64,000 bases of DNA from Nitrosomonas sp. (GCF_022842015.1 NZ_JALHQJ010000001.1:1-64000); one strand, 5' to 3'. Shown: positions 53,087-62,876, counted from the first letter of the stretch. Numbers and translations: made by a program. Notes: a model not told the origin generated them from the sequence alone.

Positions 53087-53316
53087 TCAAGATCAATTAC
53101 GGTAGATAAGCTGGCTTTATGCTAATTAATTCGCGGAGGTCAAAAGATTTGGGTTAAATTAGCGGCTGCCATAGCCTCGTCACTATTATGAATGTTGCCG
53201 AGAAAATATGTTGGCGTGTCAATTAGTTCTTCATTGCAGACCTCCTCGCAAGGTGTTATTCGTGCTCTGTCGCAGAGTAACTTCGCTAAATTGGTTCAAC
53301 TTTTAATTAAATTTAG

Positions 53317-54504
53317 ATGATATCCGTATATAGAAACTTTAAAATACTAATGAAAGCTGCGAGTGTCATAATCACATTAATAACACCTAGCATCATCGGG
53401 GTTAGACAAAAGCAGTATTTCACCGGACTTGTATTGCTTTTCACCATTAGTACTTTCTTATTTAGTCATAGCACAAAAGCTAATCCAGTGAAATGGCATC
53501 CAGGACATTACTGTACTATTTTAGGTCTGGGTAAAAATGACCCGAAATATATGACACAAGTTTATAAGGAGCTCAAAGCAACACCAGCATTGCGTGGGAT
53601 ACAAATTCGCTATTTCTGGGCAGAACTAGAAACAGCAAAAGGTGTGTATGACTTCACATCGATTGATCAGCGGCTTGCTGAACTTGCTGCAATAGGAAAA
53701 CGTCTTGTCATTCAGGTGCAAACAAAGTCATTTGTTCCAATAGGGAAGCCAACAGGGAAGCTTGTGCCAGATTACTTGAAGGCAAGTGATTATGATGGTG
53801 GTGAGTTTGCTTATAGTAGCCATGGCAGCACGGCGCCAAGAGGATACAATATTGCATTATGGAATTCGCAGGTGCATGATCGTTTGGTTGAGTTATTCAG
53901 GGTGATGGGGGAGCGTTACAATTCTCACCCATACTTTGAGGGTATTGGTATGATAGAAACTGCATATGGAGAACCGATCGTTCCCCAGCCTGCTCATCAG
54001 TTGTCTAAATTCTATGAAAATTTGCTTAGCGTTCACCAGAAAATGCGGTCTTACTTTCCGAATACTATGACGATTCAGGAAGTAAATTACCCCCACCCAA
54101 TTCTAGAGTCATTTGTGAGGAGATTAAAAGAAATGGGAACGGCGTTAAGTGGCCCGGATGTTTTTAAAGATGAGCCGGGGTTGAATCGTAATGCTGTGCG
54201 AAACGCACCAAGAGGCATTTATCATTTTTATCCCGAACTTTCAGGAATCATACCCTTAGCTCCTCAGGTGATGCACAAAAATTATATGAATACTCGTAAC
54301 GATGGTGCAGGTAGTGTGCCAACTGTTCCAGAAATATTTGCTTTCGCACGAGATAATCTGAAATCCAATTATATTTTCTGGACGCGTAATCCGAAATACT
54401 ATTCCAAGGTGCTTGAACTACTAAATGGACCTGATATAGCGAGAGATCCTTTTGGTGGTTTGAACTCGATTTGCCCCAAGGCCTATACTTCTTGTGTTGA
54501 TTAA
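53317..54504 (+). CDS. Secreted TIM-barrel glycoside-hydrolase-like protein
   Basis: Signal-peptide-like N-terminus; RGIQIRYFWAELETAKGVYDFTSIDQRLAELAAIGKRLVIQVQTKSF; position in EPS locus. Confidence 0.65.
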   Translation: MISVYRNFKILMKAASVIITLITPSIIGVRQKQYFTGLVLLFTISTFLFSHSTKANPVKWHPGHYCTILGLGKNDPKYMTQVYKELKATPALRGIQIRYFWAELETAKGVYDFTSIDQRLAELAAIGKRLVIQVQTKSFVPIGKPTGKLVPDYLKASDYDGGEFAYSSHGSTAPRGYNIALWNSQVHDRLVELFRVMGERYNSHPYFEGIGMIETAYGEPIVPQPAHQLSKFYENLLSVHQKMRSYFPNTMTIQEVNYPHPILESFVRRLKEMGTALSGPDVFKDEPGLNRNAVRNAPRGIYHFYPELSGIIPLAPQVMHKNYMNTRNDGAGSVPTVPEIFAFARDNLKSNYIFWTRNPKYYSKVLELLNGPDIARDPFGGLNSICPKAYTSCVD

Positions 54505-54548
54505 AAATAGTTTTATTTTTTATTTCGACTAAGTGAAGGAAATTCAAG

Positions 54549-54910
54549 ATGAAAGAGTATCAGAGCTTGTCCCACACAAGGTGGGATTGTAAGTGCCATG
54601 TGGTATTCATTCCGAAGAAGCACAGATTGTAGAAGGGCTCATCATGTCGGGTCACGTGCACATGTGCCTCAGCATTCCGCCAAAATATGCGGTATCGAAC
54701 GTGATGGAGTACATCAAGGGGAAGAGTGCAATTGTAATAGCGAGGCATTTCGGAGGTCGAATAAAGAATCTCACTGGCAAGGTTTTCTGGGCTCGAGGGT
54801 ATTTTGTTTCGACTATGGCTTGAGAAGGAATAGTCAGGACGTATATCCGAAATCAAGAGCATGAGGATGAACGCTACGACCAATTTATATTGGACGTTAA
54901 CCGCCCTTGG
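54549..54910 (+). pseudogene. tnpA: tnpA (Y1 HUH transposase) remnant
   Basis: Internal deletion of an expected central segment with frame change after KKHR, plus in-frame TGA after YFVSTMA; HVH and YIRNQE motifs still readable. Confidence 0.85.
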
Positions 54911-54980
54911 GCGACTCATGGTTTAGGGCGCCTTTGAGGCGCTCACCCCATAAGCCTCTGGCTTTGCCGGAGGTAATTTT
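54549..54980 (+). mobile_element. Degenerate IS200/IS605-family element (tnpA pseudogene and right-end hairpin)
   Basis: MKEYQSLSHTRWDCKCHVVFIPKKHR then frameshift/deletion, KIVEGLIMSGHVHMCLSIPPKYAVSNVMEYIKGKSAI...FWARGYFVSTMA*EGIVRTYIRNQEHEDERYDQ; hairpins GCGCCTTTGAGGCGC and CCTCTGGCTTTGCCGGAGG. Confidence 0.88.
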
Positions 54981-54984
54981 CTAA

Positions 54985-55875
54985 GTGAGAGTTATTAAAA
55001 TGTTACCTGACTTTGTAGTAATTGGCGCATTTAAAGCGGGATCAACTTCATTGCATCATTACTTTGGCCAGCACCCTAATGTTTTTATGACAAAAGTAAA
55101 AGAACCCAATTTTTTTGCTTTTGATCCAAATAATAGAGCACATGCCGAAATGAATCGCCAGCAGTTTATGGTATCCAATCTTGCCGAGTATGAGTCACTT
55201 TTTGAAGATGCCCGGGTTGATCAAATTAAAGGGGAAGTTTCTCCTTATTATTTATATAGCTCTGTTGCTGCGCAAGGAATGAAAAAAGTAGTGCCGACTA
55301 TTAAAATGATTGCGTGTTTACGAAATCCGGTCGGGCGAGCTTATTCGCATTATCTAATGCGACTTCGTTCGGGGAAGGAAACAAAATCACCTGAAGAAGC
55401 TTTTACTGAAGATACTTTTTGGGTAAAAGCTAGCTTGTATGCCGATGCAATACAAAATTATCAGCAGATGTTTTGTCATGATCAACTTAAATTTGTATTG
55501 TTTGATGATCTTATTGATGACCCACAAACATTGATGTCTGAGTTGTTTGACTTTGTCGGTGTCGACTCAAATTTTCAGGTCAATACTGAATATAGATTCA
55601 ACCCCGGTGGCACTCCTAAGTTTCCTTGGTTACATGATGGCTTGAGTGCATTAAAGCGTATACCTGGGTTACGGCGATATACTCCTCCTTTTATTAGAAA
55701 CCGTCTTGCGCGAATTAGAGATAAGAATCTTGCGCCTGCAGAAGTATTAGCAGTCGATGTGCAACAACAATGGCTAAGATATTATCGGGACGATATTTTA
55801 CGTGTGCAAGATATTTTGCAACTAGATCTATCGTGCTGGTTAAAAGTTAAAGCGCCTAGAAATCAAGCAATATAG
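54985..55875 (+). CDS. Sulfotransferase
   Basis: FVVIGAFKAGSTSLHHYFGQHPNVFMTKVKEPNFF; MIACLRNPVGRAYSHYLM. GTG start at 54985 or ATG at 55000. Confidence 0.92.
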   Translation: MRVIKMLPDFVVIGAFKAGSTSLHHYFGQHPNVFMTKVKEPNFFAFDPNNRAHAEMNRQQFMVSNLAEYESLFEDARVDQIKGEVSPYYLYSSVAAQGMKKVVPTIKMIACLRNPVGRAYSHYLMRLRSGKETKSPEEAFTEDTFWVKASLYADAIQNYQQMFCHDQLKFVLFDDLIDDPQTLMSELFDFVGVDSNFQVNTEYRFNPGGTPKFPWLHDGLSALKRIPGLRRYTPPFIRNRLARIRDKNLAPAEVLAVDVQQQWLRYYRDDILRVQDILQLDLSCWLKVKAPRNQAI

Positions 55876-56324
55876 CTGTTTGGTAAGATATTTATTTTGT
55901 GTTTCCTAAAGAGTATAACTTACGCTACTTGTGTAAAATTAGATCGAGATAAGCTAATAAATGCCTGACTTTTTTGCCTCAAACTTTCATTTAGAAGAAA
56001 AGCAGGTTGGTGTAATATGCTAATCTAATGTTACTGTATTGATATAATTCAGTATTCTATGTCGTTAGCGTTGTGTTTGTTCACTTAATCTGGTGTGCAG
56101 AATTTGTCTAAGTTCAAATATATTTGGCCGAATGCACTAATGTTTTAATAAGTCTAGTGAAGAGCGGATTCTGAGCAATAAATTAAGTCAGAAAAATTGC
56201 GCGTTCGGTAAATTGATTAATCGGAAAAGCATGGTAATTCTTTGCTTACAGAATAAAAAATGAAGAATTAAGGATTGGAAGTGAGCATACTGAATTCTTG
56301 TAATCTGCTAATAGAAAAGATGTT

Positions 56325-57539
56325 ATGAAGATGCTTTACATTGTAGAAGATCGCTTTCCTCCATTCCGTGCAGATGTGGTGGAGTTGTTCGCTAAACAGA
56401 TGCCAAGCCGCGGTCATCAAATCGATTGGCTGATGCAAAGAGGGGCAGATGCGCTCAGTTTGTCATCACCTACAGATTGGTTGGGAAATACTGTCTATCT
56501 CACTCCGCGGAGTAAACGACAGGGATTGTTCGGTCGGATACTGAACAACTTGCTGGGTATGCAGGGCGATTTAATGATTTTGTACCTTGCCTTCAAGAAT
56601 CGGTATGACGTAATTCAAGTGCGCGATAAGTTTTTTGCTAGCTTGATTGCTTGGTTGGCAGCCCGCTTGACGGGTGCTCGCTTTATTTACTGGATGTCTT
56701 ATCCGTTCGCCGAATCTAAATTGTATCAAGCCCATAATAAGCTTGTGCCACATCATCGACTTGTTTGGCTCAAAGGGCAGATTATCCGTAATTTACTTTA
56801 CAAGGTAATCCTGCCATCGGCAGATTATATTTTTGTGCAAAGCGACCGAATGAAAGAAGATGTTGCACAAGAGGGTGTTTCTCCTGCCAAGATGACTGCC
56901 GTTCCTATGGGTATTCGCGCTGATCAAGTAGGTAAAGCGGAAGATGCTAAAGCCCCTAATGTGCATTCGCCCATGTTATTGCACCTTGGGAGCATTATGC
57001 AACTGCGTCAATCTGAGATGCTGGTGCGTGTGCTGCAGCAAGTGCGTTTACGTTATCCTAACGCTCGTTTGTTATATGTGGGCGATGGTCAGTTGCCAAG
57101 CGATCGTCAAGCAGTAGAGGAAGAGGCATCTCGACTGCAATTGTCAGAAGCTGTTACAGTGACTGGTTTTATGCCTATGGAGAAAGCCTGGGAACTGGTT
57201 GCACAGGCGGATATCTGCTTTTCGCCTTTCTATCCTGTTCCTGTGTTACTTTCCACTTCGCCCACAAAGCTTATCGAATATATGGCCATGGCGAAATGCA
57301 TAGTTGCTAATGAGCATCCTGAGCAATGTCAAGTGATGGAGTCGAGTGGAATTGGTCGTTGTGTATCGTGGGGTGAGCAGTCTTTTGTTGATGAAGTTTG
57401 TAAATTGCTGGATGACCCTGAACGTGCGCGAATGCTGGCATCAAAAGGACCAGATTGGGTGCGAGAGTATCGTACATATAATGTTATTGCCGACTTAGTA
57501 GAATCACAATATAAGATATTGCTTGGATCGGCAGCATGA
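56325..57539 (+). CDS. Glycosyltransferase family 4
   Basis: MLLHLGSIMQLRQSEMLVRVLQQVRLRYPNARLLYVGDGQ...SPFYPVPVLLSTSPTKLIEYMAMAKCIVANEHPE. Confidence 0.88.
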   Translation: MKMLYIVEDRFPPFRADVVELFAKQMPSRGHQIDWLMQRGADALSLSSPTDWLGNTVYLTPRSKRQGLFGRILNNLLGMQGDLMILYLAFKNRYDVIQVRDKFFASLIAWLAARLTGARFIYWMSYPFAESKLYQAHNKLVPHHRLVWLKGQIIRNLLYKVILPSADYIFVQSDRMKEDVAQEGVSPAKMTAVPMGIRADQVGKAEDAKAPNVHSPMLLHLGSIMQLRQSEMLVRVLQQVRLRYPNARLLYVGDGQLPSDRQAVEEEASRLQLSEAVTVTGFMPMEKAWELVAQADICFSPFYPVPVLLSTSPTKLIEYMAMAKCIVANEHPEQCQVMESSGIGRCVSWGEQSFVDEVCKLLDDPERARMLASKGPDWVREYRTYNVIADLVESQYKILLGSAA

Positions 57540-59059
57540 ATAGTTCCGGTCTTTATTCCGGCAACCGTTTTCGTCAAGCTATACTGCATTATCTACTAGG
57601 GCGAACTGCGCAAGCAATTGCCTCTTTCATTTTTATAATCTGGTTGGTTCGCTTATTATCTCCGGTAAATTACGGAGCTTACATGGTTCTGTGGGGCATG
57701 GTGGAAATGATGGCGCCGCTGAGCTCTTTAGGCATGCTTGAAGCAGTGCGACGATTTTTGCCAGAATTAGCGTTTCGTGGAGCGCCCAGTGCTTTAAAAT
57801 GGTTTGTGCGTTGGATGACCTTAATTCGTTTTGCCATCATGATAATTTGGGCTGCGCTAATAACTGCTTTCTGGCCAGATATTTCTGCATGGCTAGGTTT
57901 CAGTGTGCCTCAGCAAGATGCAACTTTAGTTGCGGTGGGATTGATCATTACTGTCATTGGTTTTCGCTATGCCACTGAAATGTTGGAATCGCTTTTAGAG
58001 CAAAGATGGGCTCAATTGATTCATTCATTAATGTCAATTGGTCGTTTGGCCGGTGTTGCAATCCTAGTATTTAATGAGAGTTTGTCGCTCGAACAGTTGC
58101 TGTGGATGGATTTAATCGTTTCACTGGTTTGTTTAATATTGGCCGAATTTCTCTTAGTACGAAAATTACGCAACATACAAAGTGCTGGGGATTTCCATGT
58201 AAGCGCGCGTGAGATATTTAATTTTGCATGGCACATGGCGAGCGCTAATCTTCTTCGAGCTGTTGCTAACCCTGGTGCGCTACGTATTCTTGTAGCCAGA
58301 ACCTTAGGGCTTGAGATCGCTGGAATGTTTGCTTTTTTGCAGCAATTGTTGCTAATTGCCGGGCGCTATCTTCCTGCCAAGTTGTTGGCAAACATTATTC
58401 GACCTATGCTGATATCTCGCTATGTGGCGGGAGAGGTTGATGTGGTTAAACAAGGAATGGCCTTATTGTGGAAAAGTAATTTTTTAATAATTGCTATTTG
58501 TATGGCAGCATTAAGTGTTGCAGGTGATGAACTAATTGATTTGGCAAGTAGCGGGCGTTTCATGGATGCTGGCATGGTTATGGTGATTATGTTGCTTGGT
58601 TTGGGAGCAACAAGTCAAGGTCAGTTGGTTGTCATGATTATGCAGATTTTTCCGTATACGCGCCAATTAAAGAATCTCAGCATATTGTCTGCAATAACAC
58701 CAGTGGCGGTAATAATTGGCTCAAGCTGGGGACTGATGGGCGTGGTATGTGGAATCGTGCTAGGTGCGTGGTTAATGAATAGTCTGACTTTACTTTGGTT
58801 AAATTATCAGGCTGGTCGCATCCAATTAGACTGGTTTGGTACTATGCGTGGTCTTGGCATTGCTATATTTCTGGCTGCTATTGGTTGGGTAATTGAAGAT
58901 AAATTGGGAGTGTGGTGGACGCTTACATTTGTTTTAGTAGCTTATGTACCTGGTTTAATGTTGGTAAAACCATTAAACCAATTAGATATGGCATTACTTA
59001 GCCGAGGATTACGTCGCCGTGCTCGGTTATTTTCGCATTTTACTTCGAAAAACATATAA
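57536..59059 (+). CDS. Lipopolysaccharide/polysaccharide flippase (Wzx/MATE-like)
   Basis: About 12-14 TM; GRTAQAIASFIFIIWLVRLLSPVNYGAYMVLWGMVEM; 4-bp overlap with upstream GT. Confidence 0.88.
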   Translation: MNSSGLYSGNRFRQAILHYLLGRTAQAIASFIFIIWLVRLLSPVNYGAYMVLWGMVEMMAPLSSLGMLEAVRRFLPELAFRGAPSALKWFVRWMTLIRFAIMIIWAALITAFWPDISAWLGFSVPQQDATLVAVGLIITVIGFRYATEMLESLLEQRWAQLIHSLMSIGRLAGVAILVFNESLSLEQLLWMDLIVSLVCLILAEFLLVRKLRNIQSAGDFHVSAREIFNFAWHMASANLLRAVANPGALRILVARTLGLEIAGMFAFLQQLLLIAGRYLPAKLLANIIRPMLISRYVAGEVDVVKQGMALLWKSNFLIIAICMAALSVAGDELIDLASSGRFMDAGMVMVIMLLGLGATSQGQLVVMIMQIFPYTRQLKNLSILSAITPVAVIIGSSWGLMGVVCGIVLGAWLMNSLTLLWLNYQAGRIQLDWFGTMRGLGIAIFLAAIGWVIEDKLGVWWTLTFVLVAYVPGLMLVKPLNQLDMALLSRGLRRRARLFSHFTSKNI

Positions 59060-59175
59060 GAATTGATCGATATCAGCATTTATATTCATATTATGACAAG
59101 TCAATTTAGCGATAGTGTATGGGCCAAAAATGTTCTATTTGATCGTTTTCTCTAATCCTTTTAATTGTTTCGGAT

Positions 59176-60300
59176 ATGTCTAAAAACTACGAGAACACAA
59201 AGATTATGCATGTTATCAACGGCGAGTTTTTCTCTGGTGCTGAACGAGTGCAGGATATATTGGCAATGCGTCTACCAGATTTTGGTTATGAGATGGGATT
59301 TGCTTGCATAAAGCCGGGAAAATTTTCTGCTTGCCGGAATTCCACTGTACCAATCTTTGAGACATTCATGAAATCGAAATTTGACTTGGTGCCGGCGTGG
59401 GAGATTGCAAGGATCGTAAAGCAAGGTAATTATTCCTTGTTGCATACACACACTCCTCGCGCCGCACTGATTGGCCGCGTAGCAGCGTGGTTATCTGGCG
59501 TGCCATTGGTGCATCATGTACATAGCCCCACGACACGAGATACCGAAAGTGTATGGCGTAATCGCATGAATTCATTGATCGAGCAACTGAGTTTGGTGGG
59601 AGTCTCGCGATTAATTCCAGTATCAAAAAGCCTGGAATTTTATTTGAAAAAACATGGTTGGTCAGAGAAACGAATTGCGATGGTCGCTAATGGAGTCGTC
59701 ACACCTGATGCGCTGCCTGTGCGAGACGCACCTGGACCAGAATGGGTAATTGGTAGCGTGGCATTGTTTCGGCCGCGCAAAGGTATGGAAGTTCTGATAC
59801 AGGCGTTAGCAAGCTTACGCCAGTCAGGTCGTCCTGTAAGATTGCGTGCAGTAGGTCCATTTGAGACTGTGGAATATGAGAAAACTATTAAAGCGATGGC
59901 TGATAGGCTCGGAGTAGGGGATATGATCGATTGGGTTGGATTTGCTCAGAATGTCAATGCCGAATTTACTAAAATGGATATTCTTGTTTTGCCGAGTCTT
60001 TTTGGGGAAGGTATGCCCATGGTAATTCTAGAAGCAATGGCAACAGGGGTGCCGGTAGTAGCATCTGATGTGGAAGGTATTCCTGAAGTATTAGGACATG
60101 GTAAATCCGGCTTGGTGGTGCCAGCTGGTGATGTAAAGCAGCTGGCCGATGTTATAGCTGAGTTAATTGATAATAAATATGACTGGCGTGCCATGCGAGA
60201 AGATGCTTACCAGTTACAGACAGCCAATTTTTCTGATTACAGCATGGCTAAAGGTGTAGCACGTGTTTATGATGTGATCCTGGATCCTGCACACCATTAA
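59176..60300 (+). CDS. Glycosyltransferase family 4
   Basis: MHVINGEFFSGAERVQDILA...IGSVALFRPRKGMEVLIQAL...VLPSLFGEGMPMVILEAMATGVPVVASDVEGIPEVL. Confidence 0.93.
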   Translation: MSKNYENTKIMHVINGEFFSGAERVQDILAMRLPDFGYEMGFACIKPGKFSACRNSTVPIFETFMKSKFDLVPAWEIARIVKQGNYSLLHTHTPRAALIGRVAAWLSGVPLVHHVHSPTTRDTESVWRNRMNSLIEQLSLVGVSRLIPVSKSLEFYLKKHGWSEKRIAMVANGVVTPDALPVRDAPGPEWVIGSVALFRPRKGMEVLIQALASLRQSGRPVRLRAVGPFETVEYEKTIKAMADRLGVGDMIDWVGFAQNVNAEFTKMDILVLPSLFGEGMPMVILEAMATGVPVVASDVEGIPEVLGHGKSGLVVPAGDVKQLADVIAELIDNKYDWRAMREDAYQLQTANFSDYSMAKGVARVYDVILDPAHH

Positions 60301-60336
60301 ATCATTGGGTGCAATTCATAAGGCATGAGATAGCAC

Positions 60337-61116
60337 ATGAATCAAATTCCTTTGTTCGGACTGAAAATAGAAGATACGACATTAGCTGACGCCAGCGCAA
60401 ACATAGTTAATGATGCTCGTTCAGGTGTGCAGCGTAAAATAATATATTTCGTCAATGCACACTGCATTAATATTGCTGCGGTAGATATTGACTACCTCTC
60501 TGTATTGCAAGATGGGGCAACGCTATTTGCGGACGGCAGTGGTATGCGTTTAGCTGCCAGATTAGCTGGTTTCTCCCTAAAAGACAATGTCAATGGCACC
60601 GATTTATTTCCGGTAATCTGCCATGATGCTGCGGCAGCTGGTGTCAAACTAGCTTTATTGGGTGCTCGCCCAGGAGTCGCAGAACGTTGCGCAGAGAAAA
60701 TGAAAATTCAATCTCCTAAATTAGATGTTGCTTGGATTCATGATGGCTACTTTAAGCAAGATACTGAAGACGATATTATCGATGCTATCAATCGTAGCGG
60801 AGCGGAAATTCTGTTTGTGGCGATGGGGGTGCCCATGCAGGAATTGTGGATCGCACGCCATGTAAACAAACTTAATGTGGCTGTAGTCCTTGGTGTGGGC
60901 GCCTTATTTGATTTTTATTCAGGTGCGATGCCACGTGCGCCGCAGTGGATGCGTCGTCTTGGTCTCGAATGGTTATTCCGGTATATGATGGAACCAAGAA
61001 GGATGTTTGTGCGATATGTCGTAGGCAATCCGGTATTTATCATTCGAACATTATGGCGGTGTTTAAAGGGTCAGAAAAACCTACAAGAAGCTGCTCTGCT
61101 TGATGGTAAGAAGTAG
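60337..61116 (+). CDS. WecG/TagA/CpsF family glycosyltransferase
   Basis: VNAHCINIAAVDIDYLSVLQDGATLFADGSGMRLAARLAG...RVNGTDLFP-like; LFVAMGVPMQELWIARH...GLEWLFRYMMEPRRMFVRYVVGN. Confidence 0.94.
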   Translation: MNQIPLFGLKIEDTTLADASANIVNDARSGVQRKIIYFVNAHCINIAAVDIDYLSVLQDGATLFADGSGMRLAARLAGFSLKDNVNGTDLFPVICHDAAAAGVKLALLGARPGVAERCAEKMKIQSPKLDVAWIHDGYFKQDTEDDIIDAINRSGAEILFVAMGVPMQELWIARHVNKLNVAVVLGVGALFDFYSGAMPRAPQWMRRLGLEWLFRYMMEPRRMFVRYVVGNPVFIIRTLWRCLKGQKNLQEAALLDGKK

Positions 61117-61176
61117 GAGGAATGGAATTCGATGTGATTAAGAATATTCTTGAAAAAATAAGGTTGTTTTAAATTT

Positions 61177-62097
61177 ATGAAAGCGATTTCTACTATTAAT
61201 TTGGCTAGCTTTATTATCGCGGGTACAGAGAAGGCTGGTACAACGTCGATATTTACGTATCTAAGCACGCATCCATCGGTTTGCGGTTCAGCAGTCAAGG
61301 AAACAGATTTTTTTCGTAATTTATATACAGGTGATCCCAAAAAAGATACTGCTAATTACGCCAGTTATTTTGAGCGTTGCTCTCCTGAAATTCAGATTTT
61401 GATGGAAGCTTCACCGGGATATCTAGGTAGTGGTGCAGAAGTAGCAGCTCGTATCCATGCATTGGTGCCGGAAACCAAGCTTCTGTTCATATTACGAAAC
61501 CCCATTGATCGGATATACTCCTCATTCAATTTTCATGTTGGGAAACTGAATCTTGATCCTAATATAAGCTTTGAGGAGTATATTGATAAGTGTATTGCGT
61601 ATGACTCCGGTCAAGAAAAACCCGCTGAATTGGGCATTAAAGAATGGTATTTAAAGATCATCAGTTTTGGTCGGTATGTTGACTACTTGGAATATTATTA
61701 TCAGCTATTTCCGGAAAATCAGATCAAGATTATGTTTTTTGAAGATATGGCTCAGGATATTGACGGTTTCATGCGGGAACTGTGTCAGTTCTTAGAGATT
61801 TCCCCAGACTTTTTCAATGGATATAATTTTAGACGAATTAATGTTACTTACGAAAGTAAGTTGAAATGGTTGCATAAGATCGCGGTCTACTTTAATACAA
61901 AGTCTGAACGATTTCTGCGGCAGCGACCTGAATTAAAGCAGTTTATGGTAAATTTATATAAAAAAATTAACCAAGCAAGAGAAGGATATGATGAAATTTC
62001 CGATGAAAGCCGTGATCGTTTAAAACAATATTACTTGCCCAGTATTGTGGCACTTCAGACGCTTATTAAAACAAAAAATATACCTTGGAATATTTGA
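61177..62097 (+). CDS. Sulfotransferase
   Basis: FIIAGTEKAGTTSIFTYLSTHPSVCGSAVKETDFF; LLFILRNPIDRIYSSFNFH. Confidence 0.92.
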   Translation: MKAISTINLASFIIAGTEKAGTTSIFTYLSTHPSVCGSAVKETDFFRNLYTGDPKKDTANYASYFERCSPEIQILMEASPGYLGSGAEVAARIHALVPETKLLFILRNPIDRIYSSFNFHVGKLNLDPNISFEEYIDKCIAYDSGQEKPAELGIKEWYLKIISFGRYVDYLEYYYQLFPENQIKIMFFEDMAQDIDGFMRELCQFLEISPDFFNGYNFRRINVTYESKLKWLHKIAVYFNTKSERFLRQRPELKQFMVNLYKKINQAREGYDEISDESRDRLKQYYLPSIVALQTLIKTKNIPWNI

Positions 62098-62107
62098 TCC
62101 ACTTAGT

Positions 62108-62150
62108 AAAACAAACCAGCAGAAACGAAACTTACTGGCTGGCTTGTTTT
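62108..62150. terminator. Stem-loop between convergent genes (likely bidirectional terminator)
   Basis: AAAACAAaCCAGC ... GCTGGcTTGTTTT with A-tract/T-tract flanks. Confidence 0.7.
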
Positions 62151-62157
62151 CTTCTAT

Positions 62158-62757
62158 CTAGTGTGCAATTAATGATGATTCAATTTCCGCAAAACTCCTC
62201 GCTACATTATTCTGTGGAATAACTGTACCAAGCTGTTTCTCAATTTGAGTCCAGGAGAAAATACCGCATATCCTAGGTGGCCCGATGGTGGGGTCGTCGA
62301 TTACTAACGCATGCAAGCGATCGCTCTCGCGCAAACTTGCGACTATATTGCCAACTCTGGCATGCATCACTTCTTCCAATGGAATGGCTTCCAACTTATT
62401 CAACGGCGTCATCATATCCATCACTATAATTTCGCTGTGTTTTACGCCCCTTTCTTGGATAAAACGCATAGGTTTCTCACCCAGAATATCGGTTGCCGTG
62501 ATAATTCCTGCCAGAGAATCGCTGTCATCTATCACCAAAAGCGTGCGCACACCACGTTGCATCATGTAAGTGTTGGCTATTTGCATTGTAATATAAGGAG
62601 ATATGACGGCTGCTTGTATTGTGCGCAAATCAGTCATCACTTCAATTGCGGGAGATTTAAACGTTACTGGATTAGGGGATACGGGTTGGGAAACTTGCAC
62701 TGTGCCTATAAGATACTGTACCGCGAGAGGCTTATATTCATTCATCATTTTGTGCAC
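62158..62757 (-). CDS. CBS-domain protein
   Basis: Two CBS motifs: RGVRTLLVIDDSDSLAGIITATDILGEKP and LRESDRLHALVIDDPTIGPPRICGIFSWTQIEKQLG. Confidence 0.88.
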   Translation of the reverse strand: MHKMMNEYKPLAVQYLIGTVQVSQPVSPNPVTFKSPAIEVMTDLRTIQAAVISPYITMQIANTYMMQRGVRTLLVIDDSDSLAGIITATDILGEKPMRFIQERGVKHSEIIVMDMMTPLNKLEAIPLEEVMHARVGNIVASLRESDRLHALVIDDPTIGPPRICGIFSWTQIEKQLGTVIPQNNVARSFAEIESSLIAH

Positions 62758-62876
62758 TCCTCAATCTTGGGTTGGAAGGGAATCACCTGATTTCAAAATA
62801 GATCATCGATCTTGAAAACGCACTTTACGCCGAAAATAATTTTCAATCAATAGTAATAATTCTATCAGGGATATAC

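Noticed and set aside
54560-54919. 119-aa minus-strand ORF across the IS remnant
   Set aside because: Antisense of the tnpA pseudogene.
56221-56262. Sigma-54-like TGGTAATTCTTTGCTT before the glycosyltransferase at 56325
   Set aside because: GG to GC spacing is 9 nt instead of 10, and TGGT is a weak -24 element.
62285-62815. Plus-strand ORFs opposite the CBS-domain gene
   Set aside because: Antisense shadows; the CBS reading has clear domain motifs.
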